Positions 24,701 through 36,336 of a stretch of 64,000 nucleotides of DNA are shown here, one piece after another. How positions within the stretch are numbered: position 1 is the first letter of the stretch; every line of letters begins with the position of its first letter. The notes beneath the pieces were generated by a model, which did not search any database, was not told where the DNA came from, and saw only the letters and a program-made list of their open reading frames with translations. A program made the translations under genes and the position numbers. This stretch comes from Aspergillus flavus (taxonomy: Eukaryota > Ascomycota > Eurotiomycetes > Eurotiales > Aspergillaceae), in contig NC_092409.1 in the NCBI RefSeq assembly GCF_009017415.1, positions 1,798,001 to 1,862,000 on the forward strand, written 5' to 3'.

Positions 24701-26675
24701 TGACTTGGCTAGAACAGGTGGAGTGGGCCCGGCTGAGCGTTGTTCATAGCTGAGGGTCAAGAGACAGACCTTTATCGTTATGGAAACATTCATGGATGCC
24801 CGAAGTACAATAGTGGTGGCCCCGCGTCAAATACGCATCAAGGCCAAGCAACAGGCCATCCGAACGTGAACAACATGATTGGACCTTGATGTCCTCCTTA
24901 ATCCGATAAGCGTGCTTCGGTCGGTTAAGGGAAAAAGAAAAATATCATCACATCCCTATTGGAACCCGTGGACAAAATGACGGTGACGGTTTAGTTGTGA
25001 TGTAGCAAGAATGGGAGGGGAAGGGAATTATCACTAGGTAGCCGATGGACTTTGTTATCGGGGCTATAGACAGATCATCAAAAAAATCTTTTCCTGATTG
25101 CATTCTAATCGAACCCCTCCCCTGGGTCATATAAATCTAGGCAGAAAGGACCACGGAATTGTATGGGCATTCTGTAAATAGTAGAGTGTCACTTTCCTTT
25201 TCGGTTCAAACTTCAACTTCTCAAGCTTCTTCTCCACCCGATTCAGAGACACTCCACCTATTTATAGGAGACCAGAGGCAATGGGCGCTCCCCTTCCTCC
25301 TCCCTACTATCCATAGTACTGTTACAATTTTGAACCGATGAGTTAAAGTGGAACATCGGTGGTGAGGTAAGCAGTGGTTGTCGTTACATCTATGTCGTTT
25401 TCATGGAATGATTGCGCGTTTGGATGCCGTGCCTCAGGCACGCCAGGCAGTCTAGACCTTTCCCCAAATGGCGTGACTCTTTCCTTTCCGCCGTGACGTG
25501 CTCGGGTCACGTCAGCTCCTCCTCTGGGGTCCTCGTCCATTTTGTACTGAGCCTAAACTCCACTGTTTCAATGAAAAAGCAGATCATTCCAATGGATCCA
25601 ATGATTCAGCGCTAATTCCGGCTTTTCTTCACAGGTGGAAACCCCAAGTTCTAGAATTCCGCCTATTTCCTTTTCCAATTATATTATATCCATGTCTCTC
25701 TTTCTCTGTTCTCTTCTCGTGCTCTGGCTATTTGAACGGAGTACATAACCGCTATCGCCGGATATTTGGGTTTATTTTTATCTTTGATCCATATACACAC
25801 TTCCGCCTCATTCTATACTTATACCCGCGGTCGACGACTTCTTCCTTTGGCATCCCTTTCTCATACCAGCCCTGTTGGTGCTAATCCCCCGAGTGATTTT
25901 CCTCCTCGGCTGCAGCTTGACATATATCATTTAATGCCGCATAGTGGTACTACAGGTCATTAGTACTCCCAAAATTGTTCATTTGCACGTGCTTTCCGAC
26001 AAAACACTCGATCCAAAGAAAGAATAAAAAACCTTGCAAAGATACTGGAAACCAAAAAAAAAAAGAAACATAAAAATTCCTAAGAAAAGAGATTCCGAGG
26101 TATGTTACTTATCACTGTTACTACTTATCTATCTATTCGCGTTCATTCTTTTCCTTATCTCTCCCCACTCAGAGACCCATGATAACAATCATCAACCCCC
26201 GTGTATTACCGTTGATTCGGTTCTTGACCTATCTGACTATTTAATGCGCCACTGCAGATAAAAGTCCCAGGAAAGCTTATCGCTGATTATACGGACCGAA
26301 GAATTTTGGAGAATATTTGTCTCATTGCTGACTGGGCTGGTTGCAATATTAATCGCTCAGATCTTGTACTCCCTCAGCATTCCTCCTGATTGATTGACTC
26401 GCCATCGCACATCATTTTCCAGAAGGGAAAAAAAAACAAGAACAACTAGGAAATATTACTTTGGCAATACAACGGCGGTCTGAGACAATTGTTCCAACGA
26501 GTTACTCAATCGCCCCTGCTAGCCGCAAATCCCTCATACCTTGTTGCCCTCAGGGGAGACTTAGTGCTCCACCGCTGGACCCGGCGTCCTTTGGCGCAAG
26601 GTACCCATCGTCGAACTATTCCAGATATATCTGTGGTCCATATTATATTTATACGTAAATTTCTCACCGCCACCC
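21793..26675. other. 4.9 kb non-coding region before the Ecl1-type gene
   Basis: No conserved protein on either strand; the longest frames are short and compositionally random. The last kilobase is rich in TTCC/CTCT and AAAGAAA words, as in a long fungal promoter and leader. A near-copy of the TACTCCGTA motif (ACGGAGTA) lies at about 25735-25742. Confidence 0.5.
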
Positions 26676-27924
26676 ATGACTCAAGGCAACTTTTCTTTTA
26701 ACCATCGACGCTCTCATTCCGGTTCGTATGCCCCGAAGCTGAGAACAGCCCGGCCGGCACTACATCGGAAGGGCACATCCTTTGTGAATCACTCCATCTC
26801 GAAGCTGGGTGCAGGACACACCAGGCACAGTGAATCAGATAACGATTGTCAATCCGAGATGGCGGCCAGTTTTCTCAATTTTTGGTATGTCTCCTTGATC
26901 TCTGATCGGTCGATGAGCTCATGATTCCTTATTCCTTGGCCCTACCACCAGCTCTCCCCTTGCATTCTGGAAGCTTTGGCTTATCTGAAATCGAAGCTAA
27001 CCCATTTTCGCAGTGCCATGTGCGAGAGACAGATTACCATACCGGACAATTCTCGCCTTTATTGCAGTGAAAGGTATGTTGCTCGCCTTATCTTGTCATT
27101 ATCTTCTTTTGCCCTGGCACAGCCCCCTTGTTTTCTGTTTATATCCCGTAGTGCCCACCCTAACTATTTCACACCGATTTACTTACATGAACTTCTACTC
27201 ATACTTCTTTTTTAGTTGCCGTCGCAAGGACTCCCACAAACCACTCTCAGCTTCCTTCTCATCGAATCACACCATGCCATCTTCCACCACTCCCCCATCT
27301 TCTCCTCCTATGTCTCCCCGAACCATTGTACCACCTATGACTCCCACCAAAGCTCCTATCACATCGACTCAGGCCATCCGGATACTGGGTGAGTTCCATG
27401 ACTCCAAGACGGATCAGGACCCGTCCGAATGGAAGCCGGTAATACCCATGGATACCGGTAGTTCAGCCTCGCGGGCTTCATCAGACGCCTGGCAATATCT
27501 GTCTCAATTCCATAGCGGTTCTGCTCCCGTTCCAATGCGCCGTCCCAGGGTCGAACACCGCAGCTCAGCCAGTTTGTTCACGCTGTTGGGTAGTACGGGT
27601 GCTCCTCCGTCGCTGACGCATACCTCATCTACTGCGGCATCTTCTTTCAGCAGCAATGCTTCTGAGAGCTACCTGAGCGAGCCGGCCCATCGTCCATTGC
27701 CTCCACGCCGCAAATCCTATTTCTCGGGTAGTGCTAATGGTGCGAAGGGTGTTGAGCTAGTTGTCCCTCACATGGAGGTTCGTGTTGGGGACTCTACTGT
27801 TGACATGAATGGGGGATCCATTTTTCCAGCAAGCAGTGGGCTTTGGGGGGACCACAATGACAAGTGCCCCGCCATCAGGATCTCGGGCACTGTACCCCTC
27901 CATACGCCTGTACGCCCGCAGTAA
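26676..27924 (+). CDS. Ecl1-family life-span regulatory factor
   Basis: Member of the fungal Ecl1 (extender of chronological lifespan) family of small zinc-knuckle regulators; in fission yeast Ecl1 proteins extend stationary-phase survival and respond to nutrient and zinc stress. Three exons, 26676-26884, 27014-27073 and 27216-27924, give 325 residues. The signature is split over the exons: FLNFC70-x2-C73, then LYC87-x3-C91-RRKDS, a C-X2-C-X13-C-X3-C site. The remainder is Ser/Pro-rich and disordered, much longer than the yeast proteins, as is usual in Aspergilli. The middle exon is 60 nt and encodes most of the knuckle, so splicing controls whether the motif is made. A very long non-coding region lies upstream. 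Confidence 0.82.
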
Positions 27925-29156
27925 GAATCCCTGTGGGTTGCTGGATTGCTGCTGTCTTTAATGGGGCTTAAGTGACGTGATTGTCATTGTAAGCGCGCGT
28001 GGATCTGGTGTTACGGGACGAAGTTGGATGATAGTTATCTTTCTTTTGGGTTTGAAAGTTGCGTATGGTTTTCAAGGAGTCAACGGATCTCCAAAGAAGC
28101 GAGGAACATGACGTTACGGGACAATGGACATGGTAGTTCTATCTTTGCATTCAGAATTCAGCGAATCACACCGAATAGATGTTAATTGGCGCAGGCTCAG
28201 ACAAGCGTTTGGCGAATAGGCAATATAGATAGATAGGGTATAGCTAAAATGGGCTTTCATGCGGTGTTCATGTGACAATGTGCCGATCGTAGTTCCAGGG
28301 CTGAGATGCATGTACTAAAATTTCCGCTTTTTGTTTGACATCATTACATACGTCTCTAAGCAGTAAATAGAAACCAACAAAAGAAGAGAGAAGAGAGGCA
28401 AATAGACTATAATTAGACCCGCTAGGGCGATTCTTCGCAAATCATGCGCTCAATTTTGGGTACTAAAAATAAAGGCCAAGCCTCGTTCCATTCAAGATCC
28501 ATCTACTATAAATACCCTATCAATGCCCTCTAGTATCGGCTGCAGAACTGAACAAGGAGTGGCTGGAACCAGTAAAGAGGGCTTTCATATGTATTGTTAG
28601 CAATGGGTTCTCTAGTACCTATTTTTGTATTTATCAACTCATTGTATTGGCTATACTTTCTCTGGATCAAAATATTAGAAGTATTCCGCTCTACCAGAGC
28701 GCTAAACAGATAGGGTTATGTTAGGGCTACCAAGCCCTGATAAGTAGTACATACATTGCAGTAGATGCACTGTACTACACACTACATGAATTGAAAGGAT
28801 TGTACTTCTAAACTGACATGTTTCCTCTTGATCAAGCTGTACATAGGAAGTTTGTATCGCATAGGCTATATGCAGGATGACGACGGTTAGTGTAGATTAA
28901 CATCAAGTACCCTCTCAACAAAGAAAGAAAGATTAAAGATCTTCCATTCAACCTTTAATATCACTAATATGCAAAGTTTAATATGCAACGGTATTCGTAG
29001 TGATCATTCTCTGAATGACAATTCCTCGAATCCCGACTCTGATATCATCAATTTTCCAATAACCAAGACAATCAAAAAGGGGTAACAACTTTGAAGCCCA
29101 ATCAATCACACAAGCTCATGTAGCCTCTTCCAAAGCTAACTAAAACAATTACCCGA
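27925..29156. other. Intergenic between two convergent genes
   Basis: About 1.2 kb, AT-rich in its second half. It should include the 3' UTRs of the Ecl1-type gene and the small secreted-protein gene. No gene or repeat is supported. Confidence 0.5.
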
Positions 29157-29578
29157 TCACGACTCCTCCTCCTCTGGATGTTCCTCCTCATCTCCCCACT
29201 TGATATGATCCGCCCAGTCATCCGCATGGTCGTCTGAGATACAGCAAGCGAAGCACTCCTTTGCTGGTCGGAACTATATACAATGAAACCAATTAGTATT
29301 CACGTTTACTATCTACCATCACAAATAGCGGAAACATATACAGGAGGAAAAAGACAGAAAAGGAAAGAGAAAAAAAGCAAAAGGGGGCGACCACATACCA
29401 AAGGCACGGTAGGAGTCTCGCATCTCAATTCATGCAAGCTCGTCACGCAAGCTCCTATACAGACGGTATTCCCTGTATCGATTGCATTTGGTCTTTCGAC
29501 AAATTGGCCGTAGATCCCTGTGACGAAGAGGCAGAGGGTGGAGATGTAACGTGCAGAGAGGCGGCCGCTGAGCTTCAT
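29157..29578 (-). CDS. Small secreted cysteine-rich protein, unknown function
   Basis: Two exons on the minus strand, 29578-29399 and 29273-29157, joined in phase 0, give 98 residues. The N-terminus (MKLSGRLSARYISTLCLFVTGIYG) has a basic start, a hydrophobic core and a small-residue cleavage site, a likely signal peptide cut near residue 24. The mature part has six cysteines (C40, C44, C53, C67, C70, C71), enough for three disulfides, and ends in an acidic tail rich in Glu and Asp. The intron is 125 nt with a GTATGT donor. I do not recognise a family; the C-x2-CC arrangement does not match hydrophobins or CFEM domains. It could be an effector-like or cell-wall protein. Function is not inferred further. 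Confidence 0.55.
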
Positions 29579-32500
29579 ATTGAGGTTTAGGTTGATTGAT
29601 TTCGGTAGGTATCTTCTCCTTCCTTCTTTGCTTGTTTTTTTGGGCATTCACGCCTTCTTCTTGTTTCCTTTGGTGGTGATGTGGATGAGATTGTGGGTGT
29701 TCAATTGGGAATTCGGGATGTTAAGAAGGACGCTATAGATATACAGAGAAGGTATTGTATATGCGTGAGGATGTGGAGGATTCTTTAACTACTGACAGGT
29801 AAGCGCGATGCATGCTTTTAAAGAAGCACGCATGTCCCTTTTCTGGTGATATGCAAGGGGAACCTTGCTAGATTGACCTTGGATGGGGAGGGAATGGACG
29901 AGAGTTTAGTTGTTGATGGGGTTGACGGAGGTTTCATTGGTGTATCAACAGGGTTGGCGTGAGGAATGTTTGAAACTGCGCGTTAACGGGATGTGTGTCT
30001 GGAATTTGGACGTGTTTGGGGCATGTAGGTAATAAACAAACATTCTCTCCTTTTTTTTTTTTATTATTTTCTTTTGCTTCTTGGAGTTTTGCATAAAAGT
30101 ACTATGATTTGGATCTGCCTACTACTAGGGTTCACGGGATGGGTGACACATCTGAATCTCTGCCTGTAGCTTGATGTATGAATTGTGAATTGTAAGAAGG
30201 GATTGACAGGGATAAGAGAAATAACTTTTATATGAAACTTGGCGCAGTTCATTGGTTCAGATGGACCTGACATGAAAAAGGGAGACCCTGTCAAGGGCGT
30301 GTCACGGATTTTTGGCAGGCGGGACGTTTATGTCTAAGTAAGCCCACGCCTTGGGAGACCAACACAGGAGATATTAGGTGGTTTAGTTCTGCCCTTTTAT
30401 CGCTCCTTGCTTGCTAACCCCAGTATTTGATGTAGGATTTCTTCTAGTATGAAAAACATTGTGGTTGATGAGCTGCTTTGAAGCTGGTCCCCCTTGCTTT
30501 CCTTTCTCTGTCAGATTCGTACACTCACTTGACCTCAGCGTCGTAGCGCCAAATTGTATATCCCGTAAGAGATATTGTTAGCCGTCTTGAAAATGAAAGG
30601 CTTCCATAACAGAGCCTTGTGTTTGGATTGCTAAATTAACTAGTACACCTCAAGGAGTGCCGTGAATGATTCATGCAGGGAGGCCTTGGCCTAAGGCTGC
30701 AACGCTATGCTCGATAGGTGTTAAATCTGGCCCCGTTATGAGTGCCGAGGGAATCGGGTAGGCAGTTGTAATTAGTAAACATCACGCTCGTTGACAGTAC
30801 GCTGGATGCTTCCGAAGAGCTGCCCATTAATCGCAGAAGAAGACGAGAGAGGAATACTTTCCGTCATCGTTGAAAAGTGATATTCATCGCAACCAAAACA
30901 AAGCAGAGTGGCAGATGCTGGCCGAATGCCACTCATAAACTCCACTGCGGCCGGATATAATTTCCAAGCGAGCGGATAGCCGACACCTTTCAGAACTGCT
31001 TGAAAAGATACGATCTCGAACGAGCTTTGCCATATAGCTCTGCTGCTATCATGGCGTCACTGACGCTGAACACAAATATGGCAAATCAGTAGGTGTAGGC
31101 AGGTATAACAGATACTACTCGGGCTTTTCCTAGGCACAGGCAACAATCCCATAGGTCCCCTGTTCAATCTGATGATGGAACCACAAATAAGAGCAGTGCT
31201 GCGTGGCACCCAGAGCATAGTACGTCTCTTCGTCGACTATGATGAGCGCTGCGTGCATTATCCCATCCGCTGACTGCGGTGGAGAAAGACAATCCTTGAA
31301 TGAATTGCAGAATCCTCCGAATGATAGATATCTTAACCCCCCGTCCCGCCACTGACGCTGGAACTTCGTCAATTTTCTATACTCAGGGGAACATTTCCTC
31401 CAGCAATGTTGGCAGACACTATGATGGAACCCCTTCCCGAACCGCCAACCAGCTGATTGAACGTGGTCTGTAATAGGTAACCACCACGATTAGATGCTCC
31501 GGTCGTCTCCGTACTGCCTGGCCACTGACCAGTTTTGCGGGCACCAGCCACAGGACTTGATAGTTATCAGATCACCTGACCAGGTTGCCCAAAATCATTA
31601 CCTGCGGTCAGTTTTTAAGTAGGTGACTTTGAGTTACATAACCCAAGGTTCCCCTGAATGAGCACCTGGACGAGCGTCAAGTGGAGTTCCAATAGAATCA
31701 TCCGGATACTTTTTCCTTCCTAGGAAGACTCCGATTGGTGCCACTCAGGACCGAGTTACTCGATGCTTCTGACTTGTTTTTTTTTTTTTCATGCATACTT
31801 CCCTTTCCCTCTAAGTAGAGGGAAAGCATATACCCATGTTTAATTGCTCACAAACCTCGCCGCCTGCTTATGTCCATGTGCCGAACTGTTTTGTTAGAAC
31901 TATGTCAAGACGCAGTAAACACCGGCCAGTGAAAAACAGCTGCGAGACGCGAGTACATGGCAGAAGTCCATGGGGAATGAAGAAGGCGCTTGGGTTCTTT
32001 TGAAGGGCGTTATTTTTATGCTTTGACTGTCACCATAATAATGACTGCCCCTAGACAATTGGACAATGGAGTGATTGAAACCCATGGTGCCTTGTTGCAG
32101 TAGACGCCTTGGTCTCGGAAGGGAGCGACGGCATCAACTCGCAATACTCTAATGTATCCCCACCCATCAATGAAACCAGGGAACTGCGATGTTGATAATC
32201 ACGTGGGACGCCGCAGATAATATCTCATTAGCACTTTGCAGATAGCTTGCGAAGGCCAGCCTCCCAGTCAGCTGCTCTTCCTTCGAGATATTCTTTTTCT
32301 GCAATAGAACACTGCCCTGGTATCTATCGCTCGGATAGCTTTTGAGGTCGATAGACCCTGGACGGGTAAAGTTTATCTATCTATCTAGAGGGGTCTTACA
32401 ACAGCCACGAATTCTGCACATTTGCTTTTTGAGGAAACTCAGATTATTGAGCGTATGCCAAGCAGATCACGGCTAGTCGTTAAGGAGCTCCCTTGGACGA

Positions 32501-34470
32501 CAGGACAGTCCAACCTAGGCTGCCGTTATCTATTCACGAACACAGCAAAATATTGGAGGCGACGGCGCAGTAGTGGAGGCTTTGAATGACAACCTGAGTA
32601 AGTATGTATGCTTGACCACTGCAAGTTTCGCCTTCAATGAACCAGACCGATCAGACGAATGCTTAACCACGCACCCGGCCAAAACGTGCGAGTCGGTCAC
32701 TGAATGAATATTGGAGAAAATAGGACAAGATCAAAACGAGTTGCATCTTGGGAAACTGGCTTGCGGGTAATCTGCGGTGCGATTTTGGTCGGTAAGAACG
32801 CGACTTTTTACAAGGGTATGGTGACACAGAGGAACTTCAAACCGGCATACAAGTATCAGACGGCATATCCTGGCCTTCTCAGACCCCAAGCCCAGCGTTA
32901 TATGGGTGGTATCGTCACTATGATGACTAGCTTTGAAGTGGTTGAGACAGGCTTGTATCATTCGAGACCGTCATGCGTCCGGGAAGGGAAGTGTGGCGGT
33001 TGCTGAATTATGCAGCCATAGTCTCCGCAATCTGAAGCTTTGCACTTTTCTCGAAACAGAAACGGGAAATCTAGCTGGGCAAGATTCGAGGTGGCACTTA
33101 TTTTCAACCGCGCTGCGTCGGGTTCGGAAACGGTTTTGAATTTGGCTAATCTGACGAGCAGGCTATATGGTGTTCCTTCGAGCGGAGTGATGTTGACCAG
33201 TATGGCACGATCTCGATGGGACTGGTTTGTTTCCATGGGACACGCGAGCTGTTCGTCATTGAGCAGACAAAAAGGGAGGGTTTGCAAATTCGCGCCAAGG
33301 CCCCACGAGAGAGATAATGAAGAGAAAAGCAACCATCTTCACGTAGAAACGTCTATCCTGTAGACGCTCAGGGCAGTTGACTAGCTTGGACCATGTCTGA
33401 CCATTGCCTATCCATGGTTAGGACAAGTGGGTGACGGGAGGTCATGCGCGAGTCGCTGATCCCGTAAGTCTTTTCCTAACACTACCCTTTCTATGAAACT
33501 CGATCATGATTCGATGAATCAGAAAGAAAATTCAACGCCCAGCAGACTTCAGAGACTGACCAAAAGGCAAATAAAGTGGGTTCAAGCTTTAATAGATCCG
33601 TTATGATGTGCCGGGTTAGCGAGAGGCCTCCCGAGAATCGGTGGCGGAGACGAAAAACAAGTCATGAGATTGGCTGGCAGTTTTCTCCGAGGCCCCTATA
33701 GCCCCAACTAATCACTGGTTGAAGTCATTGCTCTTTTCTCATTGTCTCCCCTCGAGTGCTGCCGAGGGCATTCCAGATTACTGGCTCTATTCTAGCCTTT
33801 GCCCCCGTCCTTCCTGGTAGGGGTACGCGGAAACTTGGAGTGGCATGCAGGGTGATTTGGGCCGTCAAATCGAAACAAATCACTGAGCACCCGCATCTGG
33901 TCAGCTGGATGGACCACTGGCAATGGTCGTATTTTTAGCCACCTAGACAGAGAGGAGACCCAACTAGCTCCTCTCAACGTGCTGAGTTCTCGGAGGCTTC
34001 TGGTGCCTCAGAGGTGTCGAGCAAATCACTTAAATGATGCTGTTGCGTGATTCAATCTGAAAGATTTCCTTTCTCCTTTCACATTTTGGTTGCTTTTCCT
34101 TTTGAGTTATCGGTGGCTACCTTTATACCCATAGAGCCTTAGGAGTGGGGATTGGTTTTATCCTCGTCAACCACCTTGTGATACCCCTGCGACGTATAAG
34201 ATTCGCTTGTGTCCGCCAGCGACGTCTGCGCGCCAGACGTACTGACATAACTGCAGCCACGATTCTCGCTTAAACACGTCCGCCAACCAACCCTGACTCC
34301 GTGCACCACTGACTCGCTTCAAATTAAAGGCCATATTTCATCGCGTTTCCTTTGAGTCTGATTCTGTATTCGAGCTTGCCACACTCTCATATCAACCGTG
34401 TGCCTGCCGAGCGAGTATTTAGTGATCTTCTGTTAAACAACCGATCACAACTGTGAAACCACACAGCACG
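29579..34470. other. 4.9 kb gene-poor region with possible relics
   Basis: No intact gene is supported. Two minus-strand stretches (31130-31570 and 32958-33340) read like protein in shifted frames but lack usable starts. A 24-base palindrome lies at 31803-31826 next to a T-run, and TCTA/GATA microsatellite words occur near 32380. Confidence 0.45.
31803..31826. repeat. Perfect 11 bp stem hairpin
   Basis: CTTTCCCTCTA is followed, after two bases, by its exact reverse complement. A run of 12-13 T lies about 20 bases before it. No gene end is nearby, so it does not explain a known transcript. Confidence 0.75.
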
Positions 34471-34993
34471 ATGAACAGTCAGAATATTCACAACTTGGAG
34501 CAGAGGTAATCGACTTGCAGTATAGAAACTGTGATCGCACATACTTATGTGGTTAACCTCACGTCGCAGTTCCAATAATCCAAGTTCCAACAACGAAAGC
34601 TCCAACAACGAAAGCTCCAACAACGAAAGCTTCAACAACGAAAGCTCCAACAACGAAAGCTCCAACAACGAAAGCTCCAACAACTTAAGCTCGAATAACC
34701 TAAGCTCGGATGACCTAAGCTCGAACAACCAAAGCAGTGATAGTGCCCGAGTCTCTGGTTACGAGACTCCGAACACAGATCCCCTATTCACTAGATACGC
34801 CGAGGATTCGGATTACTACAGAAGTTTTGTCGAAAAACTTCTGGATCTGGTTTGCAATGAGGATCAAGAGACTGTAGCCCGGTTAGTCTCTATCATCCGT
34901 TCTGGTGCCTCCCAACGAGAGATCCTCGCCGTGATTTCTGAAATGCAGAATGGAAACAACCACTTTGGGGAAAATGGTGTCACGGGATCCTAA
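34471..34993 (+). CDS. Small Ser/Asn-repeat protein with C-terminal helical module
   Basis: Two exons, 34471-34505 and 34570-34993, give 152 residues. After a 12-residue start the protein has eleven pentapeptide units of the SSNNE/SSNNL type, encoded by a 15 bp tandem repeat in which five units are identical. The C-terminal 65 residues (from about YAEDSDYYRSF) hold two predicted amphipathic helices, FVEKLLDLV and ETVARLVSIIRSGAS followed by EILAVISEM. This looks like the short helical module found at the ends of many fungal Zn2Cys6 and bZIP-type regulators, but there is no DNA-binding domain here. It may be a partner protein, or a remnant of a regulator. Splice sites are GTAATC and CGCAG, frame-consistent. 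Confidence 0.5.
34571..34735 (+). repeat. 15 bp coding minisatellite, 11 units
   Basis: Units of TCCAACAACGAAAGC; units 2, 3, 4, 6 and 7 are identical, unit 5 has one change, and units 1 and 8-11 are diverged (GAA changed to TTA, CTA or CAA). Identity at the centre and decay at the right end suggests recent expansion. Confidence 0.92.
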
Positions 34994-36336
34994 TGGTCAA
35001 GACAAGCATGGTGAAAGCTGATATGCTGCAATAGCTCTACACCTTGCTCGTCTCTGCTATCATCATCTGTTGGCATCGATGTCCCGACAGTTGGAAATGA
35101 GTGGCCGCCTTGAATGAATACTTGATGATAAGATGCTGATGTCAACCTCCGGATAGCGTCATGCACATGGATCTTGAGGTGGATATGCCGCTTAGTTGAC
35201 TTGCTTCTTCACCCCCTAGTCCCGTATTAGGTATCCAGTTGGAAGTGGAGATTGACCTGAATGCTTTCCCATTTCCTGGTTCAGCTGACCCTTTACCGTG
35301 TTTAACTGGTAGTTCCCACATTACTATGCAGATCCTTTCACCATGTATAGTAATCAGCCCGAAGTTGCCTCATCTCATTGAATTTATATGCCTGGTCACG
35401 GATGGTTCAATCATCGCTGCTCCCTGCCATGGCTGGCCGTCTCGTGGGTGCATGACACGGGCATCGGTGAGTATGCTAAGTGGACGTAGCCGCAGCATGC
35501 CAGCTACGAAGAGCTATCAATCTCACTCAGATCATGGTGTATATCTGGTGCCGAGTGTCGGGTCCGGGTCGGATAACGAGAGGTTTTCAGCCAAACCAGG
35601 AAGTCTTCCTCCATAGACCATACAGAGCTAACCAGGCCGATTGTGTCTTTGCTTTCGAAGGTTCCTTGGAATTTAGTTTCGGCACCAAGCTCCGAATCTC
35701 ATTTGGCCCATCGTCCAAAAGCCGGGTGGCGAGTTGGACGACTGGCGCTATAAAAGCATGTTCAAATGATTGCTGGTGGTATTATGATATCAACTTGTCA
35801 TTAGTCTCGATGTAGTTTCAATAGCAACCATAAGTGACTAGAATGATGATAGTCGTTACTATCGTGACTTCGCTGTCGTAGTTCGTAGTTATGGAAGAGG
35901 TTTGTTGCTGGAAGGGGAAGGGACGCCACACCCGTATGAGGCTGATTGCTTTAGAATATCCTAACACTAAGACTTTAACCTTGCACATTCACCTGTACCT
36001 GTCCTCCTTAATGCCTTCTGTCCAGCCCAACAAGTGAATATTACTATAGTTTGGTATCAGACGCTTCTGTAGTCGTTATCACTTGGATCTGTAGGGTCAC
36101 TCAAGCTTCAATCGTTGCTTGATCCTACAAAGAGATAGAGGTACTCATCCTAGCACAGCTACAACGGCCAAAGCCATCTTAGCACAGTTGGTGTGGGCCA
36201 TGCAAGAGTCATTAAGGCTATCTATGTGAGAAGAGATTTAGCTCCTGAGGCTTTCGAGAACAACGAGCGAATATATCAACATGACTTTTGCTTTTGAGAG
36301 AGTATGTGACTGGCTGGCACTTCAAGTTCCTCACAG
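34994..36336. other. Intergenic with an uncertain plus-strand candidate
   Basis: Two plus-strand open stretches (about 35239-35464 and 35591-35815) join in the same phase through a GTGAGT...TTTCAG intron, but no ATG start or family is recognised. The rest appears non-coding. Confidence 0.4.

Noticed and set aside
34387..34728. Leucine-rich minus-strand frame of 113 codons
   Set aside because: It is the mirror of the Ser/Asn-coding 15 bp repeat; the regular LLELS pattern comes from the repeat, not from selection for protein.
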